This document shows positions 10,847-20,849 of a stretch of DNA of 64,000 nt, one piece after another. Made by a program: the position numbers and the translations under genes. The number at the start of each line of letters is the position of its first letter. Within the stretch, counting starts at the first letter, position 1. This DNA comes from Pseudomonadota bacterium (GTDB lineage Bacteria; Pseudomonadota; Gammaproteobacteria; Burkholderiales; Burkholderiaceae_C): positions 1-64,000 of the forward strand of contig JAVHYA010000013.1 of NCBI GenBank assembly GCA_031119395.1, in the 5' to 3' direction. The notes under the pieces were generated by a model that had not been told where the DNA came from, searched no databases, and saw only the letters and a program-made list of their open reading frames with translations.

Positions 10847-11807
10847 GGTCGGGGCTCCAGGCAACGGAAGGGGTGGAGGACATCGGCACCACGGGCGTGG
10901 CGGGCCGGTCGTTGAGGGCGAGCGACAGCAGTTCGGGCCGCGCGTAGTGGCCCACCGAATCCATCATTCGCTTGCGCTTGGCGATCAGCGCCATGTCGAG
11001 GTCGGCGATCACCATGCCCTCGCCCTCGGTCAGGGGCGGCGCCAGGTGCTTGCCCTCGGGCGAGACGATCGCCGTGTGGCAGCCGCCGCGCAGCGCCTTC
11101 TGCAGGCCGGCATCGGGCGTGACCGAGCGGATCTGCTCGTCGGTGAGCCAGCCGGTGGCGTTGACCACGAAGCAGCCCGACTCCAGCGCGTGGTGACGGA
11201 TGGTCACTTCCATCTGCTCGGCGAAGATCGGGCCGACCAGCGAGCCGGGGAACTGCGCGCAGTGGATCTCCTCGTGCTGCGCCATCAGGCTGTAGCGCGC
11301 GAGCGGGTTGTAGTGCTCCCAGCAGGCCAGCGCGCCGACGCGGCCGACGGCGGTGTCGACCACCTTCAGGCCGGCGCCGTCACCCTGCCCCCACACCATG
11401 CGCTCGTGGTAGGTGGGCGTGATCTTGCGGCGCTTGAGGACCAGGGCGCCGTCGGCATCGAACACCAGCTGCGTGTTGTAGAGGCTGCCGTGGTCGCGCT
11501 CGTTCACGCCGAGCACCACCACCACGCCGTGCGCCCGCGCGCTCTGCGCCACCGCCTGCGTGACCGGCCCGGGCACGACCACGGCCCGCTCCATCAGCTT
11601 CAGGTGCGGCGCACCCTGCTGCACGGGCGGCAGCACGAAGCTGAAGTAGGGGTAGTAGGGCACGAAGGTCTCGGGAAAGACCGCGAGCTGCGCGCCCTGC
11701 TTCGCCGCGCCTTCGATGGCCTCGCACACGCGCTCGAGCGTGCCCTCGGGCCGATCGAAGTCCGGCGCGATCTGGACCGCTGCGGCACGAACGATGCGCG
11801 AGCCCAT
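10761..11807 (-). CDS. Nit1-type nitrilase (Nit6803-like)
   Basis: [12 protein letters not shown] (Glu), [17 protein letters not shown] (Lys), [13 protein letters not shown] (Cys nucleophile). Confidence 0.92.
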   Translation of the reverse strand: MGSRIVRAAAVQIAPDFDRPEGTLERVCEAIEGAAKQGAQLAVFPETFVPYYPYFSFVLPPVQQGAPHLKLMERAVVVPGPVTQAVAQSARAHGVVVVLGVNERDHGSLYNTQLVFDADGALVLKRRKITPTYHERMVWGQGDGAGLKVVDTAVGRVGALACWEHYNPLARYSLMAQHEEIHCAQFPGSLVGPIFAEQMEVTIRHHALESGCFVVNATGWLTDEQIRSVTPDAGLQKALRGGCHTAIVSPEGKHLAPPLTEGEGMVIADLDMALIAKRKRMMDSVGHYARPELLSLALNDRPATPVVPMSSTPSVAWSPDHEHAPRHERHAVQPPVDDPAPVLRVAAG

Positions 11808-11840
11808 GATCAGTGCCGCCCGGCCGCCCGAAGGCACTGA

Positions 11841-11888
11841 GCGCCCCCTGCGGGGGGCAGCGATACACGCAGTGATGAGCGTGGGGGC
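11841..11888 (+). repeat. Intergenic repeat of the GCCCCCT-GC-GGGGGGCAGCGA...GTGGGGGC type
   Basis: gcgccccctgcggggggcagcgatacacgcagtgatgagcgtgggggc; hairpin core ccccctgcgggggg; resembles a repeat I recall from Comamonadaceae intergenic regions. Confidence 0.5.
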
Positions 11889-11892
11889 TTCA

Positions 11893-12375
<483 letters not shown>

Positions 12376-12482
12376 GGGGTACTCCGTTGGGATTGAACAA
12401 AGAGGGGGTTGCGTGCCGGGCCGAAGCCACGTCGCCGCGCTGTTCTCTTCGCATTCGATGTGCCAGCCGCGCAGGGCCCCCG

Positions 12483-12733
12483 TGCGATCAAGCTGCGATC
12501 AACACGCAGCCGTGCGGCATGGCGCGCCGAAAAAAATCTCGCGGCCCCTCCAAGGGCCGGCCCGCGGACCTCGCACGGCGGTGCCGGTGCACCGATCCGA
12601 CGCGCCGCGCATGCGATCAATGCACCCGATCAAGGGGGTTGATCGCACCCGATCGATGCGCCGGTCTCCTCTGGCGCGGGCACGCTTTCTGCACGTTGAT
12701 CGGTGTGTGCATGCAATCAATGGATGCAATCAA
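12483..12733. promoter_or_regulatory. Cluster of TGC(G/A)ATCAA motifs, putative MocR operator region between nitB-like gene and regulator
   Basis: tgcgatcaa at 12483, 12494, 12612; inverted ttgatcgca at 12639; tgcaatcaa at 12712 and 12725. Confidence 0.55.
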
Positions 12734-14131
12734 GTGAGCTCGTCATCGATCACCACCCACTGGCGCCGGCAGCTGCGCGCCAGCGCCAAGCCGGCGTACC
12801 TGCTGCTGGCGGACCTGATCGCCGACGACATCCGCACCGGGCGCCTGGGCGTGCGCGACCGCCTGCCCACGCTGCGCGAGCTGGCGGCCGACCTGGCGCT
12901 CAACTACACGACGGTGGCGCGCGGCTATGCCGAGGCGCGCAAGCGCGGCCTGATCGACTCGCGCGCCGGCACGGGCACCTTCATCCGCTCGGGCTCGCCG
13001 AGCCTGCGCCTGCGCGGCGGCAGCGGGGCCGAGATGACGATGAACATGCCGCCCGAGCCGGCCGACGAGCATCTGCTCGCGCGCCTGCACGAGGGCATGG
13101 CACGCGCCTGCGCGCAGGCCGACTTCTACGGCCTGATGCGCTACCAGGACTTCGGCGGCGCCGCGCAGGACCGCGAGGCCGCGATGCATTGGCTGCGGCC
13201 GCACGTGCCGGACGCGGGCATCGACCGCATCCTGGTGTGCCCCGGCATCCACAGCGTGCTGACGGCGCTGTTCTCGCTGCTGGCGCGGCCGGGCGAGCTG
13301 ATCTGCGTCGAGTCGCTCACCTACCCGGGCGTGAAGGCCATCGCGGCGCAGCTGGGCGTGCAGCTGCATGCGCTTCAGCTGGACGACGACGGCCCGATCG
13401 CGGACGCCTTCGAGCACGCCTGCAAGACGCTCAAGCCCAAGGCGCTGTACTGCAATCCGACGCTGCTGAACCCGACCACCATGACCGTCTCGCGCGCGCG
13501 GCGCGAGGCGCTGGCCGATGTGGCGCTGCGCTACGCGGTGCCGATCATCGAGGACGACGCCTACGGCATGCTGCCGCGCCAGATGCCGCCTTCCCTGGCC
13601 ACGCTGGCGCCGGCGCTGACCTACTACCTCACCGGATTCGCCAAGTGCTTCGGTGCCGGCCTGCGCACCGCCTACGTGTGCGCCCCGACGGCGCGGCTGG
13701 CGCAGCGGCTGGCCGGCGCCATGCGGGCGACCACCGTGATGGCCTCGCCCGTGACGAATGCGCTGACCACGATGTGGGTGGAGGACGGCACCGCCGACGC
13801 CATGCTGCAGGCGGTGCGCGCCGAATCCGTGGCACGCCAGGCGCTGGCGGCGCGCCACCTGGGCGAGCATGGACTGCAGGCGCATCCGGAGGGTTTCCAC
13901 GCCTGGCTGCCGCTCACGCCCGGGTGGAGCCCGGTGGAGTTCGCCTCCTACCTGCGCACGCAGAACGTCGGCGTGGTGGCGAGCGCTGCCTTCTCGACCG
14001 ACGGCGACCCGCCCGACGCCGTGCGCATCTGCCTGGGCGGGCCGATGGGGCGCGAGGACTGCGACGAGGCGCTGCGGCTCATCGCCGACACGCTGACGCA
14101 CCCGCAGCATCCGCACGCGACGCTGGGCTGA
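12734..14131 (+). CDS. MocR-type (GntR HTH + class I aminotransferase fold) transcriptional regulator
   Basis: ADDIRTGRLGVRDRLPTLRELAADLALNYTTVARGYAEARKRGLIDSRAGTGTFI HTH plus aminotransferase domain with YYLTGFAKCFGAGLRTAYV (PLP Lys); GTG start proposed. Confidence 0.88.
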   Translation: MSSSSITTHWRRQLRASAKPAYLLLADLIADDIRTGRLGVRDRLPTLRELAADLALNYTTVARGYAEARKRGLIDSRAGTGTFIRSGSPSLRLRGGSGAEMTMNMPPEPADEHLLARLHEGMARACAQADFYGLMRYQDFGGAAQDREAAMHWLRPHVPDAGIDRILVCPGIHSVLTALFSLLARPGELICVESLTYPGVKAIAAQLGVQLHALQLDDDGPIADAFEHACKTLKPKALYCNPTLLNPTTMTVSRARREALADVALRYAVPIIEDDAYGMLPRQMPPSLATLAPALTYYLTGFAKCFGAGLRTAYVCAPTARLAQRLAGAMRATTVMASPVTNALTTMWVEDGTADAMLQAVRAESVARQALAARHLGEHGLQAHPEGFHAWLPLTPGWSPVEFASYLRTQNVGVVASAAFSTDGDPPDAVRICLGGPMGREDCDEALRLIADTLTHPQHPHATLG

Positions 14132-14145
14132 GTTCGGAAGGCTTC

Positions 14146-14212
14146 TTTGCTACTGATTTGATAGCTGGCTGCGCCCTGTCCACGGGCGCTGCGGGCCGAT
14201 TCGGCTCGAAAG
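14146..14212 (+). repeat. Dispersed ~65-bp repeat, copy b
   Basis: tttgctactgatttgatagctggctgcgccctgtccacgggcgctgcgggccgattcggctcgaaa. Confidence 0.8.
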
Positions 14213-14220
14213 CCGAGCGC

Positions 14221-14586
14221 TCAATGGCGCAGTGGCGGCAGGATCTGGTGGCGGTCCACCCAGCGCGCGGCTTCGCGCTCGGCGAGCCGCAGCGCCTCCT
14301 CGGCCGACGTGCACGGCACGGCATCGAGCGCGATCGCGATGCCGGCACTGGGGCCCGCGTCGGCCTGATAGAGCACCCGCGGCGCGAACAGGCCGGATGC
14401 CAGTTCGTCGGCCATGCACACGAAGCTGCAGCCGCGGTATTCGTAGGCCTGCCCTGCCGGCGGCGGCACGCGCATGGCGGCGCCCGCCGCGGCCAAGGCC
14501 TGCGCCGCGCGGCGCCAGGGCCATCGGTCGACATGCGCGTCCATCGGCAGGCTCATGGGGGCGGCGGCAGCGGGCATCAGGTCCAT
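14221..14586 (-). CDS. Hypothetical protein
   Basis: Open frame MDLMPAAAAPMSLPMDAHVDRWPWRRAAQAL... with no recognised domain. Confidence 0.6.
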   Translation of the reverse strand: MDLMPAAAAPMSLPMDAHVDRWPWRRAAQALAAAGAAMRVPPPAGQAYEYRGCSFVCMADELASGLFAPRVLYQADAGPSAGIAIALDAVPCTSAEEALRLAEREAARWVDRHQILPPLRH

Positions 14587-14806
14587 GGCGGCGAGTCTCT
14601 TCGCGCCGTGGCGGGCCGGGTTTGTGGACAAGTGCCCGCCGCCGCGAAAGCCCCTGTCCCGAAGCCGTGCAGGACAACATCCCGACCCGCGTGCGACCCC
14701 GCGCAACGGCCTTGTGCGGTGGCATCCTCACGCATCGGTCGGCAAGCCCCTGCATGCCGGCATTTCTTCAAGCAACCACCAAGAGCTGTTCCAGAGGTAC
14801 ACGCAC

Positions 14807-15439
14807 ATGATCAAGATCGGAATCGTCGACGACCACGCCGTGGTGCGCGCAGGCCTGCGCGACTTCTTCGCCACCCATGTGGACCTGCGGGTCGCGGGCG
14901 AGGCATCCTCCGGCCGCGAGGCCATCGACCTGGTGCGCAACACCGAGATCGACGTGCTGGTGATGGACCTGTCGATGCCCGGCCAGAGCGGCATCGATGC
15001 GCTGGCGATGATCCGCGCCAAGGCGCCCGACGTCGGCATCCTGATCCTCAGCGGCTACCCCGAAGAGCACTACGCGATGAACCTGATCCGCCAGGGCGCC
15101 TCGGGCTACCTGAACAAGGACTGCGAGCCCGACGAGATCGTCAAGGCCGTGCGCACCATCGCGCTGGGCCGCCGCTACATCACGCCGGCCGTGGCCGACC
15201 TGCTGGCCAACCAGCTGGGCAAGAAGGAGAACACCGCGCCGCACGAGCAGCTGTCGGAGCGCGAGTTCCAGGTCTTCCTCAAGCTGGCCAAGGGCGAGAC
15301 GGTGGGCAAGATCGGCGACGACCTGTCCCTCTCGGTCAAGACCATCAGCACCTACCGCACGCGCCTGATGGAAAAGCTCAACCTGCAGACCAACAGCGAC
15401 CTCACGTACTACGCGATGAAGTCGCAGCTCATCGACTGA
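14807..15439 (+). CDS. NarL/FixJ-type response regulator
   Basis: REC domain MIKIGIVDDHAVVRAGLRDFF...DVLVMDLSMPGQSG plus LuxR HTH LSEREFQVFLKLAKGETVGKIGDDLSLSVKTISTYRTRLMEKL. Confidence 0.93.
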   Translation: MIKIGIVDDHAVVRAGLRDFFATHVDLRVAGEASSGREAIDLVRNTEIDVLVMDLSMPGQSGIDALAMIRAKAPDVGILILSGYPEEHYAMNLIRQGASGYLNKDCEPDEIVKAVRTIALGRRYITPAVADLLANQLGKKENTAPHEQLSEREFQVFLKLAKGETVGKIGDDLSLSVKTISTYRTRLMEKLNLQTNSDLTYYAMKSQLID

Positions 15440-15493
15440 TCGCATGCCGGGGCGCCGCGCACGGGCGCGCCCCCGAGCCGCGACACTCGCGGC

Positions 15494-15832
15494 ATGACCG
15501 ATGCCTACGCCGGCGACGAATCGCAGATCCAGCCGCCGCCTTCCTTCCTCGCCCTCCACACCGACCCGCGGCGCCAGCGGCTGAGCCTGCCGCTGGCCGA
15601 GGTGCGCGCCCGCTACGAGCTGTGCGAAGACCTCGCCCAGGCGCTCACGGAGCATGCCCGCGCCCTCTCGCAGGGCGGCACCGTGTCGGACAACGAGGTG
15701 CTGCAGCGCTGCCATGCGGGCCTCGCCACCCCGGAGTCGGGCCTGTCGCCGGCCGAGGCCGAGTGGGTGGTGCGCCGCCTGGCCGAACTGCTGGATTGGT
15801 CACAGCCCGCGGATTTCCCTTCATCGCCCTGA
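15494..15832 (+). CDS. Hypothetical protein
   Basis: Open frame MTDAYAGDESQIQPPPSFLALHTDPRRQRLSLPLAEVRARYELCEDLAQAL. Confidence 0.65.
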   Translation: MTDAYAGDESQIQPPPSFLALHTDPRRQRLSLPLAEVRARYELCEDLAQALTEHARALSQGGTVSDNEVLQRCHAGLATPESGLSPAEAEWVVRRLAELLDWSQPADFPSSP

Positions 15833-15888
15833 CGGCCCGGTGCGCCGACGGCGCACCCGCGATGCGATGATGGCCGCCCGTACCACGA

Positions 15889-16392
15889 ATGACTACAGTT
15901 CGGGACGGTCTCAGGGGAATCAGGGTGAACAAGCTGCAGGCTTACATCGGCGCGCTGGAGCTCGCCATCCACGCGCTCGACAGCACCTTCGTGCGCGCGA
16001 ACGCCGCAGAGGTGATCCGGCCGCGCCAGCCGCCGACCGAGCGTTGGCGCTTGTCGCCCACCGAGCGCGCGCTGGCGGAGCGGGCCGAGACCGCGAGCTA
16101 CGACGTGACGCCCGACCACTGGGGCTCGCGGCTGGCGCTGATGTCGGCCTTCGAGGCCCTGCATGCCTCGCTGCGCGTGATCGCCTCGGGCTCGGCCCAC
16201 AGCAACCCCGGCGCCAGTGCCTGGCGCGAGGCCGCGGCCCGTGCGCGCGAGGCCGGGCGGCTCGCGATGGAGGCGGCCGCCGTGTTCGAGGACGCCAGCC
16301 TGCCGCCCCGGGTCCAGGCGCACGGGCCGATGGCGTCCGCCGGCACCACGCAGGCGAGCGACATGCCGGACGAATTGCTATCGATTCGATAG
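15889..16392 (+). CDS. Hypothetical protein (start possibly GTG at 15925, VNKLQAYIGALELAIHALDSTF)
   Basis: Open frame; C-terminus and stop lie inside repeat copy c. Confidence 0.6.
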   Translation: MTTVRDGLRGIRVNKLQAYIGALELAIHALDSTFVRANAAEVIRPRQPPTERWRLSPTERALAERAETASYDVTPDHWGSRLALMSAFEALHASLRVIASGSAHSNPGASAWREAAARAREAGRLAMEAAAVFEDASLPPRVQAHGPMASAGTTQASDMPDELLSIR

Positions 16393-16440
16393 CTGCTTGC
16401 GCAGACCGGGCGGGCGCAGCAGCCCGATTCGACCGGCAAG
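16375..16440 (+). repeat. Dispersed ~65-bp repeat, copy c
   Basis: ttgctatcgattcgatagctgcttgcgcagaccgggcgggcgcagcagcccgattcgaccggcaa. Confidence 0.75.
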
Positions 16441-16524
16441 GCCGCCGGCCTGTCGGCTGCGGCTCAGCGTGCGGCGGCCCGGCGCGGTAGGCTCGGTGCA
16501 GAGACAAGACGCCCCGCCCCGACC

Positions 16525-17826
16525 ATGAGCCTTCGCGCCCCTTCGGAAAGCGCCGCTGCCGCGCGCCCTTCCACGCCATCCGCCACAGCCCCCGCCGCCG
16601 GCCTGCGCAGCCCCTGGGGCATGCTGCTGGTGCTGAGCACGGCCTTCACGCTGAGCCAGGCCTTTCGCACCATCGCCGCCATCATGGCGGCGCCGCTGGC
16701 GGCGGAGTTCGGCCTGTCGGCGCAGGCGCTGGGCGTGTTCGCCGGCGCCTTCCACTTCGCCTTCGGCGCGCTGCAGCTGTTCATGGGCATCGGCATCGAC
16801 ATGAAGGGGCTGCGGCGCACCGTGCTGGTGGCCTTTCCACTGGCGATCGTCGGCGCCGTGGTGTCGGCGCTGGCGCCGAGCTTCGCGGTGCTGGTCGTGG
16901 GGCAGGTGCTGATCGGCGTGGGCTGCGCCCCGGCCTTCCTCGTGTGCACGGTGTTCATCGCCCGGCATTTCGCGCCCGAGCGCTTCGCCGCCGTCTCGGG
17001 CGCCATCCTGGGGCTGGGCAGCATGGGCATGCTGCTGACGGGCACGCCGCTGGCGTGGCTGATCGAGGCCAGTTCGTGGCGCATGGGCTTCTGGGTGCTG
17101 GCCGCCTGCTCGGCCCTGGCCTGGCTCGCCATCGCGGCGGTGGTGCGCGAGCCCGAACTGCCCGCCGCCGGCCCGCGCGAGTCGCTGGGCCAGGCGGTGC
17201 GCACCTTCGGCACGCTGTTCGCGCTGCCGCACACGGCCGGCATCGTGGCGCTGGCGCTGGTCACCTACGCCTCCTTCGTCGCGCTGCGCGGGCTGTGGCT
17301 GGGGCCGATGCTGATGCAGCGCCACGGCTATTCGCTGGTGCAAAGCGGCAACGTCGCCGTGCTGATGACGGTGATCGCACTGGTCGGCCCGCCCCTGTTC
17401 GGCCGGCTCGACCCCGGCCCGGCGCGGCGGCGGCGCTGGATCGTCGGCTTCACCTTCGCGGCGGCGGCGCTGTTCGGCGTGCTGGCGGTGGACGCGCATG
17501 CGGCCGTCGACGTCGTCCTGGTGCTGGCCATCGGCCTGCTCTCGGGCTACATGGTGCTGCAGTACCCGGACGTGAAGGGCGCCTACGCGCCGGCCGTCAC
17601 CGGGCGCGCGATGGCCCTGTTCACCATGGCGATGTTCCTCGGCGTGGCGCTGATGCAGTGGATCACCGGCACCATCGCGTCGGCCGCGCAGGCACACGGC
17701 ATCGAGCCCTTCCTGGCCGTGTACGCCAGCATCGCGGCGATGCTGGTGGCGGGCGTGCTGGCCTATGTGTGGCTGCCGCAACCGCCCGTGCCCGGGCTGG
17801 CCCCGCGGGTGCCCGCGGGGCGCTGA
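16525..17826 (+). CDS. MFS transporter
   Basis: About 12 hydrophobic segments; MLLVLSTAFTLSQAFRTIAAIMAAPLAAEFGLSAQALGVFAGAFHFAFG. Confidence 0.88.
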   Translation: MSLRAPSESAAAARPSTPSATAPAAGLRSPWGMLLVLSTAFTLSQAFRTIAAIMAAPLAAEFGLSAQALGVFAGAFHFAFGALQLFMGIGIDMKGLRRTVLVAFPLAIVGAVVSALAPSFAVLVVGQVLIGVGCAPAFLVCTVFIARHFAPERFAAVSGAILGLGSMGMLLTGTPLAWLIEASSWRMGFWVLAACSALAWLAIAAVVREPELPAAGPRESLGQAVRTFGTLFALPHTAGIVALALVTYASFVALRGLWLGPMLMQRHGYSLVQSGNVAVLMTVIALVGPPLFGRLDPGPARRRRWIVGFTFAAAALFGVLAVDAHAAVDVVLVLAIGLLSGYMVLQYPDVKGAYAPAVTGRAMALFTMAMFLGVALMQWITGTIASAAQAHGIEPFLAVYASIAAMLVAGVLAYVWLPQPPVPGLAPRVPAGR

Positions 17827-17836
17827 CCGGCGCTGC

Positions 17837-19351
17837 TCAGTCGCCGGCCTTCCTGCGCTTCCAGAAGGGCACGGCCTTCTTGCGCAGCCGGCGCAGCACG
17901 CGTTGCGCGTCCACCCCTGCCGCCGCGTGCCGGGCCTGCAGCCAGCCGACCGCGAACCAGGCCCGCGGGTCCTGCCCGACGCGCGCCCGGTACAGGCCCA
18001 GCGCCACGGCCTCGTCGTTGAAGCGGCCCAGGACGTCCTGCGCCGGCCGCAGCCGCTCGAGATGGCGCGCCGCGGCCTTCGGCCGGAACAGGGGCGCGGC
18101 GAACTCCGCGAGGTAGCGCAGGCGCTTCAGCCGCTTGCGCACGCGGTGCTGGGCCTCGGCGTCGAGCGTGTCGAAGCGCTCGCCGTCGCCCAGCACCTGG
18201 CGGTGCAGCCTGCGCAGGCGTGCGCGCAGGTGCCGGCGCGCATCCGCGGCGTCCAGGCCGGCGTCCGCGGCACCGGGGGGCATCGCGCCGTGGCCGATCA
18301 AATCCACCAGCACCGCCTGGAAGGCCGGGGCACGCACCGCCGCACCGGGGTCGTCGGCGGCCTGGTCCTCGTCGCCCATGTCGATCGGCGGCGCGCCCGC
18401 GGCCGCCAGTGCGGCCTGCGTCTGCGCGAGCACCAGCGCGCGGTCGCGCTGTGCGCCAAGCGTGCGGAACTGCTCGACCAGCGGCGCCTCCCAGGCCGGG
18501 TCGAGCCCGGGCGCCAGGGCGTCGAGCTCGCGCAGCGCCGTGCGCAGGCGGCGCAGGCCGACGCGCAGCTGGTGCACCTGCTCGTCGTCGCGGCTCCCGG
18601 CGGCCAGTTCGCTCGCGTTGGGCAGGATCTGGGCCAGGCAATGCGCGATCGCGGCCTGCTGCAGCGCATGGCCGTCCAGGCCCGCGAACGAGGCCGGGAC
18701 CGGCGCCGCCTTCACCGCCGGCACGGCGGCGACGTCGTGCAGCAGGCGTTCGCCCCGCTCGGCCTTGGAGACGGTGCTGAACCACAGCCCGTGCCGCTGC
18801 GACCAGGCACGCGCCAGCGCGACCAGGCCGCGCACGTCGCCGCGCAGCAGCTCCAGCTCCAGCTCGCACACCCGCGCCTCGCGCAGCGCCCCGTCGGCAC
18901 CGTGTGCTCGGATGCGGCCGGTGTCGAGCGCCAGTTCGACGGTCGCGCCGCCACTGCGCACCTCGCGCGTCAGGCGTTCGATGTCGGTGGCATAGCTCTC
19001 GCGCAGCGCTGAGTCCGCATCGCGCAGCACGGCCAGCAGCCGGTCGCCGACCGGCGTGCCGGCATGGCGCTGCGGATCGGCCACCGGCGCGTCGCCGCCC
19101 GCCTGCGGGCCGAGGTCGACGTTGTGTTCCCAGCGCTGCAGCGGGCCGTCGCCAGCGGCCTTCACCGTCTGCACCCAGCGCGGCCCCTCCTTGCGCAGGC
19201 GCAGGACCATGCCTGCCGCGGCAAGCGCACCGCCCGGCGTGTCGACGTAGCGCGCCTGCAGCCGCGTGCGCTGCACGGCGCCGCGGCGCATCGCCGCCTC
19301 GACGGCCTGGAGCCGCTCGGGCGGGATGCAGAACTTGAACTCGATTTCCAT
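17837..19351 (-). CDS. CYTH and CHAD domain-containing protein (inorganic triphosphatase-like)
   Basis: MEIEFKFCIPPERLQAVEAAM (CYTH ExExK) and C-terminal CHAD-type HQLRVGLRRLRTALREL, HRVRKRLKRLRYLAEF. Confidence 0.92.
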   Translation of the reverse strand: MEIEFKFCIPPERLQAVEAAMRRGAVQRTRLQARYVDTPGGALAAAGMVLRLRKEGPRWVQTVKAAGDGPLQRWEHNVDLGPQAGGDAPVADPQRHAGTPVGDRLLAVLRDADSALRESYATDIERLTREVRSGGATVELALDTGRIRAHGADGALREARVCELELELLRGDVRGLVALARAWSQRHGLWFSTVSKAERGERLLHDVAAVPAVKAAPVPASFAGLDGHALQQAAIAHCLAQILPNASELAAGSRDDEQVHQLRVGLRRLRTALRELDALAPGLDPAWEAPLVEQFRTLGAQRDRALVLAQTQAALAAAGAPPIDMGDEDQAADDPGAAVRAPAFQAVLVDLIGHGAMPPGAADAGLDAADARRHLRARLRRLHRQVLGDGERFDTLDAEAQHRVRKRLKRLRYLAEFAAPLFRPKAAARHLERLRPAQDVLGRFNDEAVALGLYRARVGQDPRAWFAVGWLQARHAAAGVDAQRVLRRLRKKAVPFWKRRKAGD

Positions 19352-19521
19352 GGAATGTCGCCGGTGCTGATCGCACGATGCTCGCACAGGCCGGCAGCTG
19401 CGCGATTGATCGAGATCGACGCAGCGCGGCATCGGCCCATGCCGGCGCGCGGCATTGGCCGACGCAGCGAAGCGCAAGCGGCGGCCACACTGTCGCGCCC
19501 CTTCCCACCGCCGCCGTCGCC

Positions 19522-20313
19522 ATGCGCCTCAAAGCCACCAATCTGCTGCGCGTCAGCAACGAACAGCCCTGCCCCGTCGTCGCCATGCTCCGCCCGCGCA
19601 GCGGCCTGGCGCAGTGGATGGTCAGCGAGCGCTACGAACTCAAGCCCTGGGTGCCCACCGTCGAGTACACCGATCCCTCGGGCAACCTGTGCCAGCGCTT
19701 CACCGTGCCGGCCGGCGGCATGTGCATCGAGGTCGAGGTGGTGATGGAGACCGAGGACGCGCTGGCCGTCGCGCCCGATGCGGCGCCCACGCCGGTGGAA
19801 CAGCTTCCCGACCATGCCCTCATGTACCTGCTGCAGAGCCGCTACTGCCCGTCGGACAAGATGGAAGACCGCGCGCGCGAGATCGTGAAGGGGATGCAGC
19901 CGGGCTATGCGCAGGTCGAGGGCATCCGCCGCTGGATCCACGAGAACCTGAAGTACGAATACGGCGTGAGCGACGCCAGCACCGACGCGCTGGGCACGCT
20001 GGAGAACGGCGCCGGCGTGTGTCGCGACTTCTCCCACGTGGGCATCGCGCTCACACGCGCACTGCACATCCCGGCGCGGCAGGTGGTGGGCTACCTGTAC
20101 GAGCTCGACCCGATGGACATGCACGCCTGGTTCGAGGCCTTTCTCGATGGCCGCTGGTACACCTTCGATGCCACGCAGAGCGAGCCGCGCGGCGGCCGCA
20201 TCGTGGTGGGCTACGGCCGCGACGCCGCGGACGTGGCCTTCATCTCCAACTACGGGCCGCTGGAGATCGACGAGATGCAGGTGCAGGTGACGCGCGTCGA
20301 CGGCCAGGATTGA
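19522..20313 (+). CDS. Transglutaminase-like domain protein
   Basis: GAGVCRDFSHVGIALTRALHIPARQVVGYLYELDPMDMHAWFEAFLDGRWYTFDAT (Cys-His-Asp triad). Confidence 0.9.
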   Translation: MRLKATNLLRVSNEQPCPVVAMLRPRSGLAQWMVSERYELKPWVPTVEYTDPSGNLCQRFTVPAGGMCIEVEVVMETEDALAVAPDAAPTPVEQLPDHALMYLLQSRYCPSDKMEDRAREIVKGMQPGYAQVEGIRRWIHENLKYEYGVSDASTDALGTLENGAGVCRDFSHVGIALTRALHIPARQVVGYLYELDPMDMHAWFEAFLDGRWYTFDATQSEPRGGRIVVGYGRDAADVAFISNYGPLEIDEMQVQVTRVDGQD

Positions 20314-20355
20314 CGACGGGCGCCGCACGCGCGGCGCCCGCAGCGACCGGAACGC

Positions 20356-20661
20356 TCAGTTCCAGCCGCGGTGCCAGCCGTAGCGCGGGTGGTACCAGCC
20401 CCAGCCGTAGCGCGGGTGGTAGCGCCATGCATAGCCCGGCGCGGGCAGCGCGTAGTTCGGCTCGACATACACGACACCCGGAGGCGGCGCATAGCGCTCG
20501 ATGACGACCGGCGGCGCGGGCTCGACCACCACGGGCGGCGGCCGGTGGTGAATCGGCGGCGCAGGAGGCGGCGGCGCCACCACGCAGCCGCCAAGAACCA
20601 GTGCGAGAAGGCCGGAGGCGGCCAGTGCCAGACGGGGTCTGTGTGTTGTTGTGGGTTTCAT
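20356..20661 (-). CDS. Small lipoprotein, Pro-rich with Y/W/G/R-rich tail repeat
   Basis: LALVLGGCVVAPPPPAPP lipobox; tail WRYHPRYGWGWYHPRYGWHRGWN. Confidence 0.7.
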   Translation of the reverse strand: MKPTTTHRPRLALAASGLLALVLGGCVVAPPPPAPPIHHRPPPVVVEPAPPVVIERYAPPPGVVYVEPNYALPAPGYAWRYHPRYGWGWYHPRYGWHRGWN

Positions 20662-20849
20662 GGCTCGATGGAAGTTGAACGCGGCGGGCCGGGCAAGGTC
20701 GAGGCGACGTGCCGGCCCGTCCGCTGTCGTTCAACGCCCACTGCACACGCGCGATGACAGCGCGTGTGTCAACGTTCGTATCGGCTTGTTGTCGGCCTGC
20801 GGCGCGACATCCGCATGGCCAGGCCGGTGGTCATGCAGCCGTCAGCTTG

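Noticed and set aside
12703-15870. 1055-aa plus-strand ORF
   Set aside because: Low-complexity shadow of the MocR and response-regulator genes; no domain signature.
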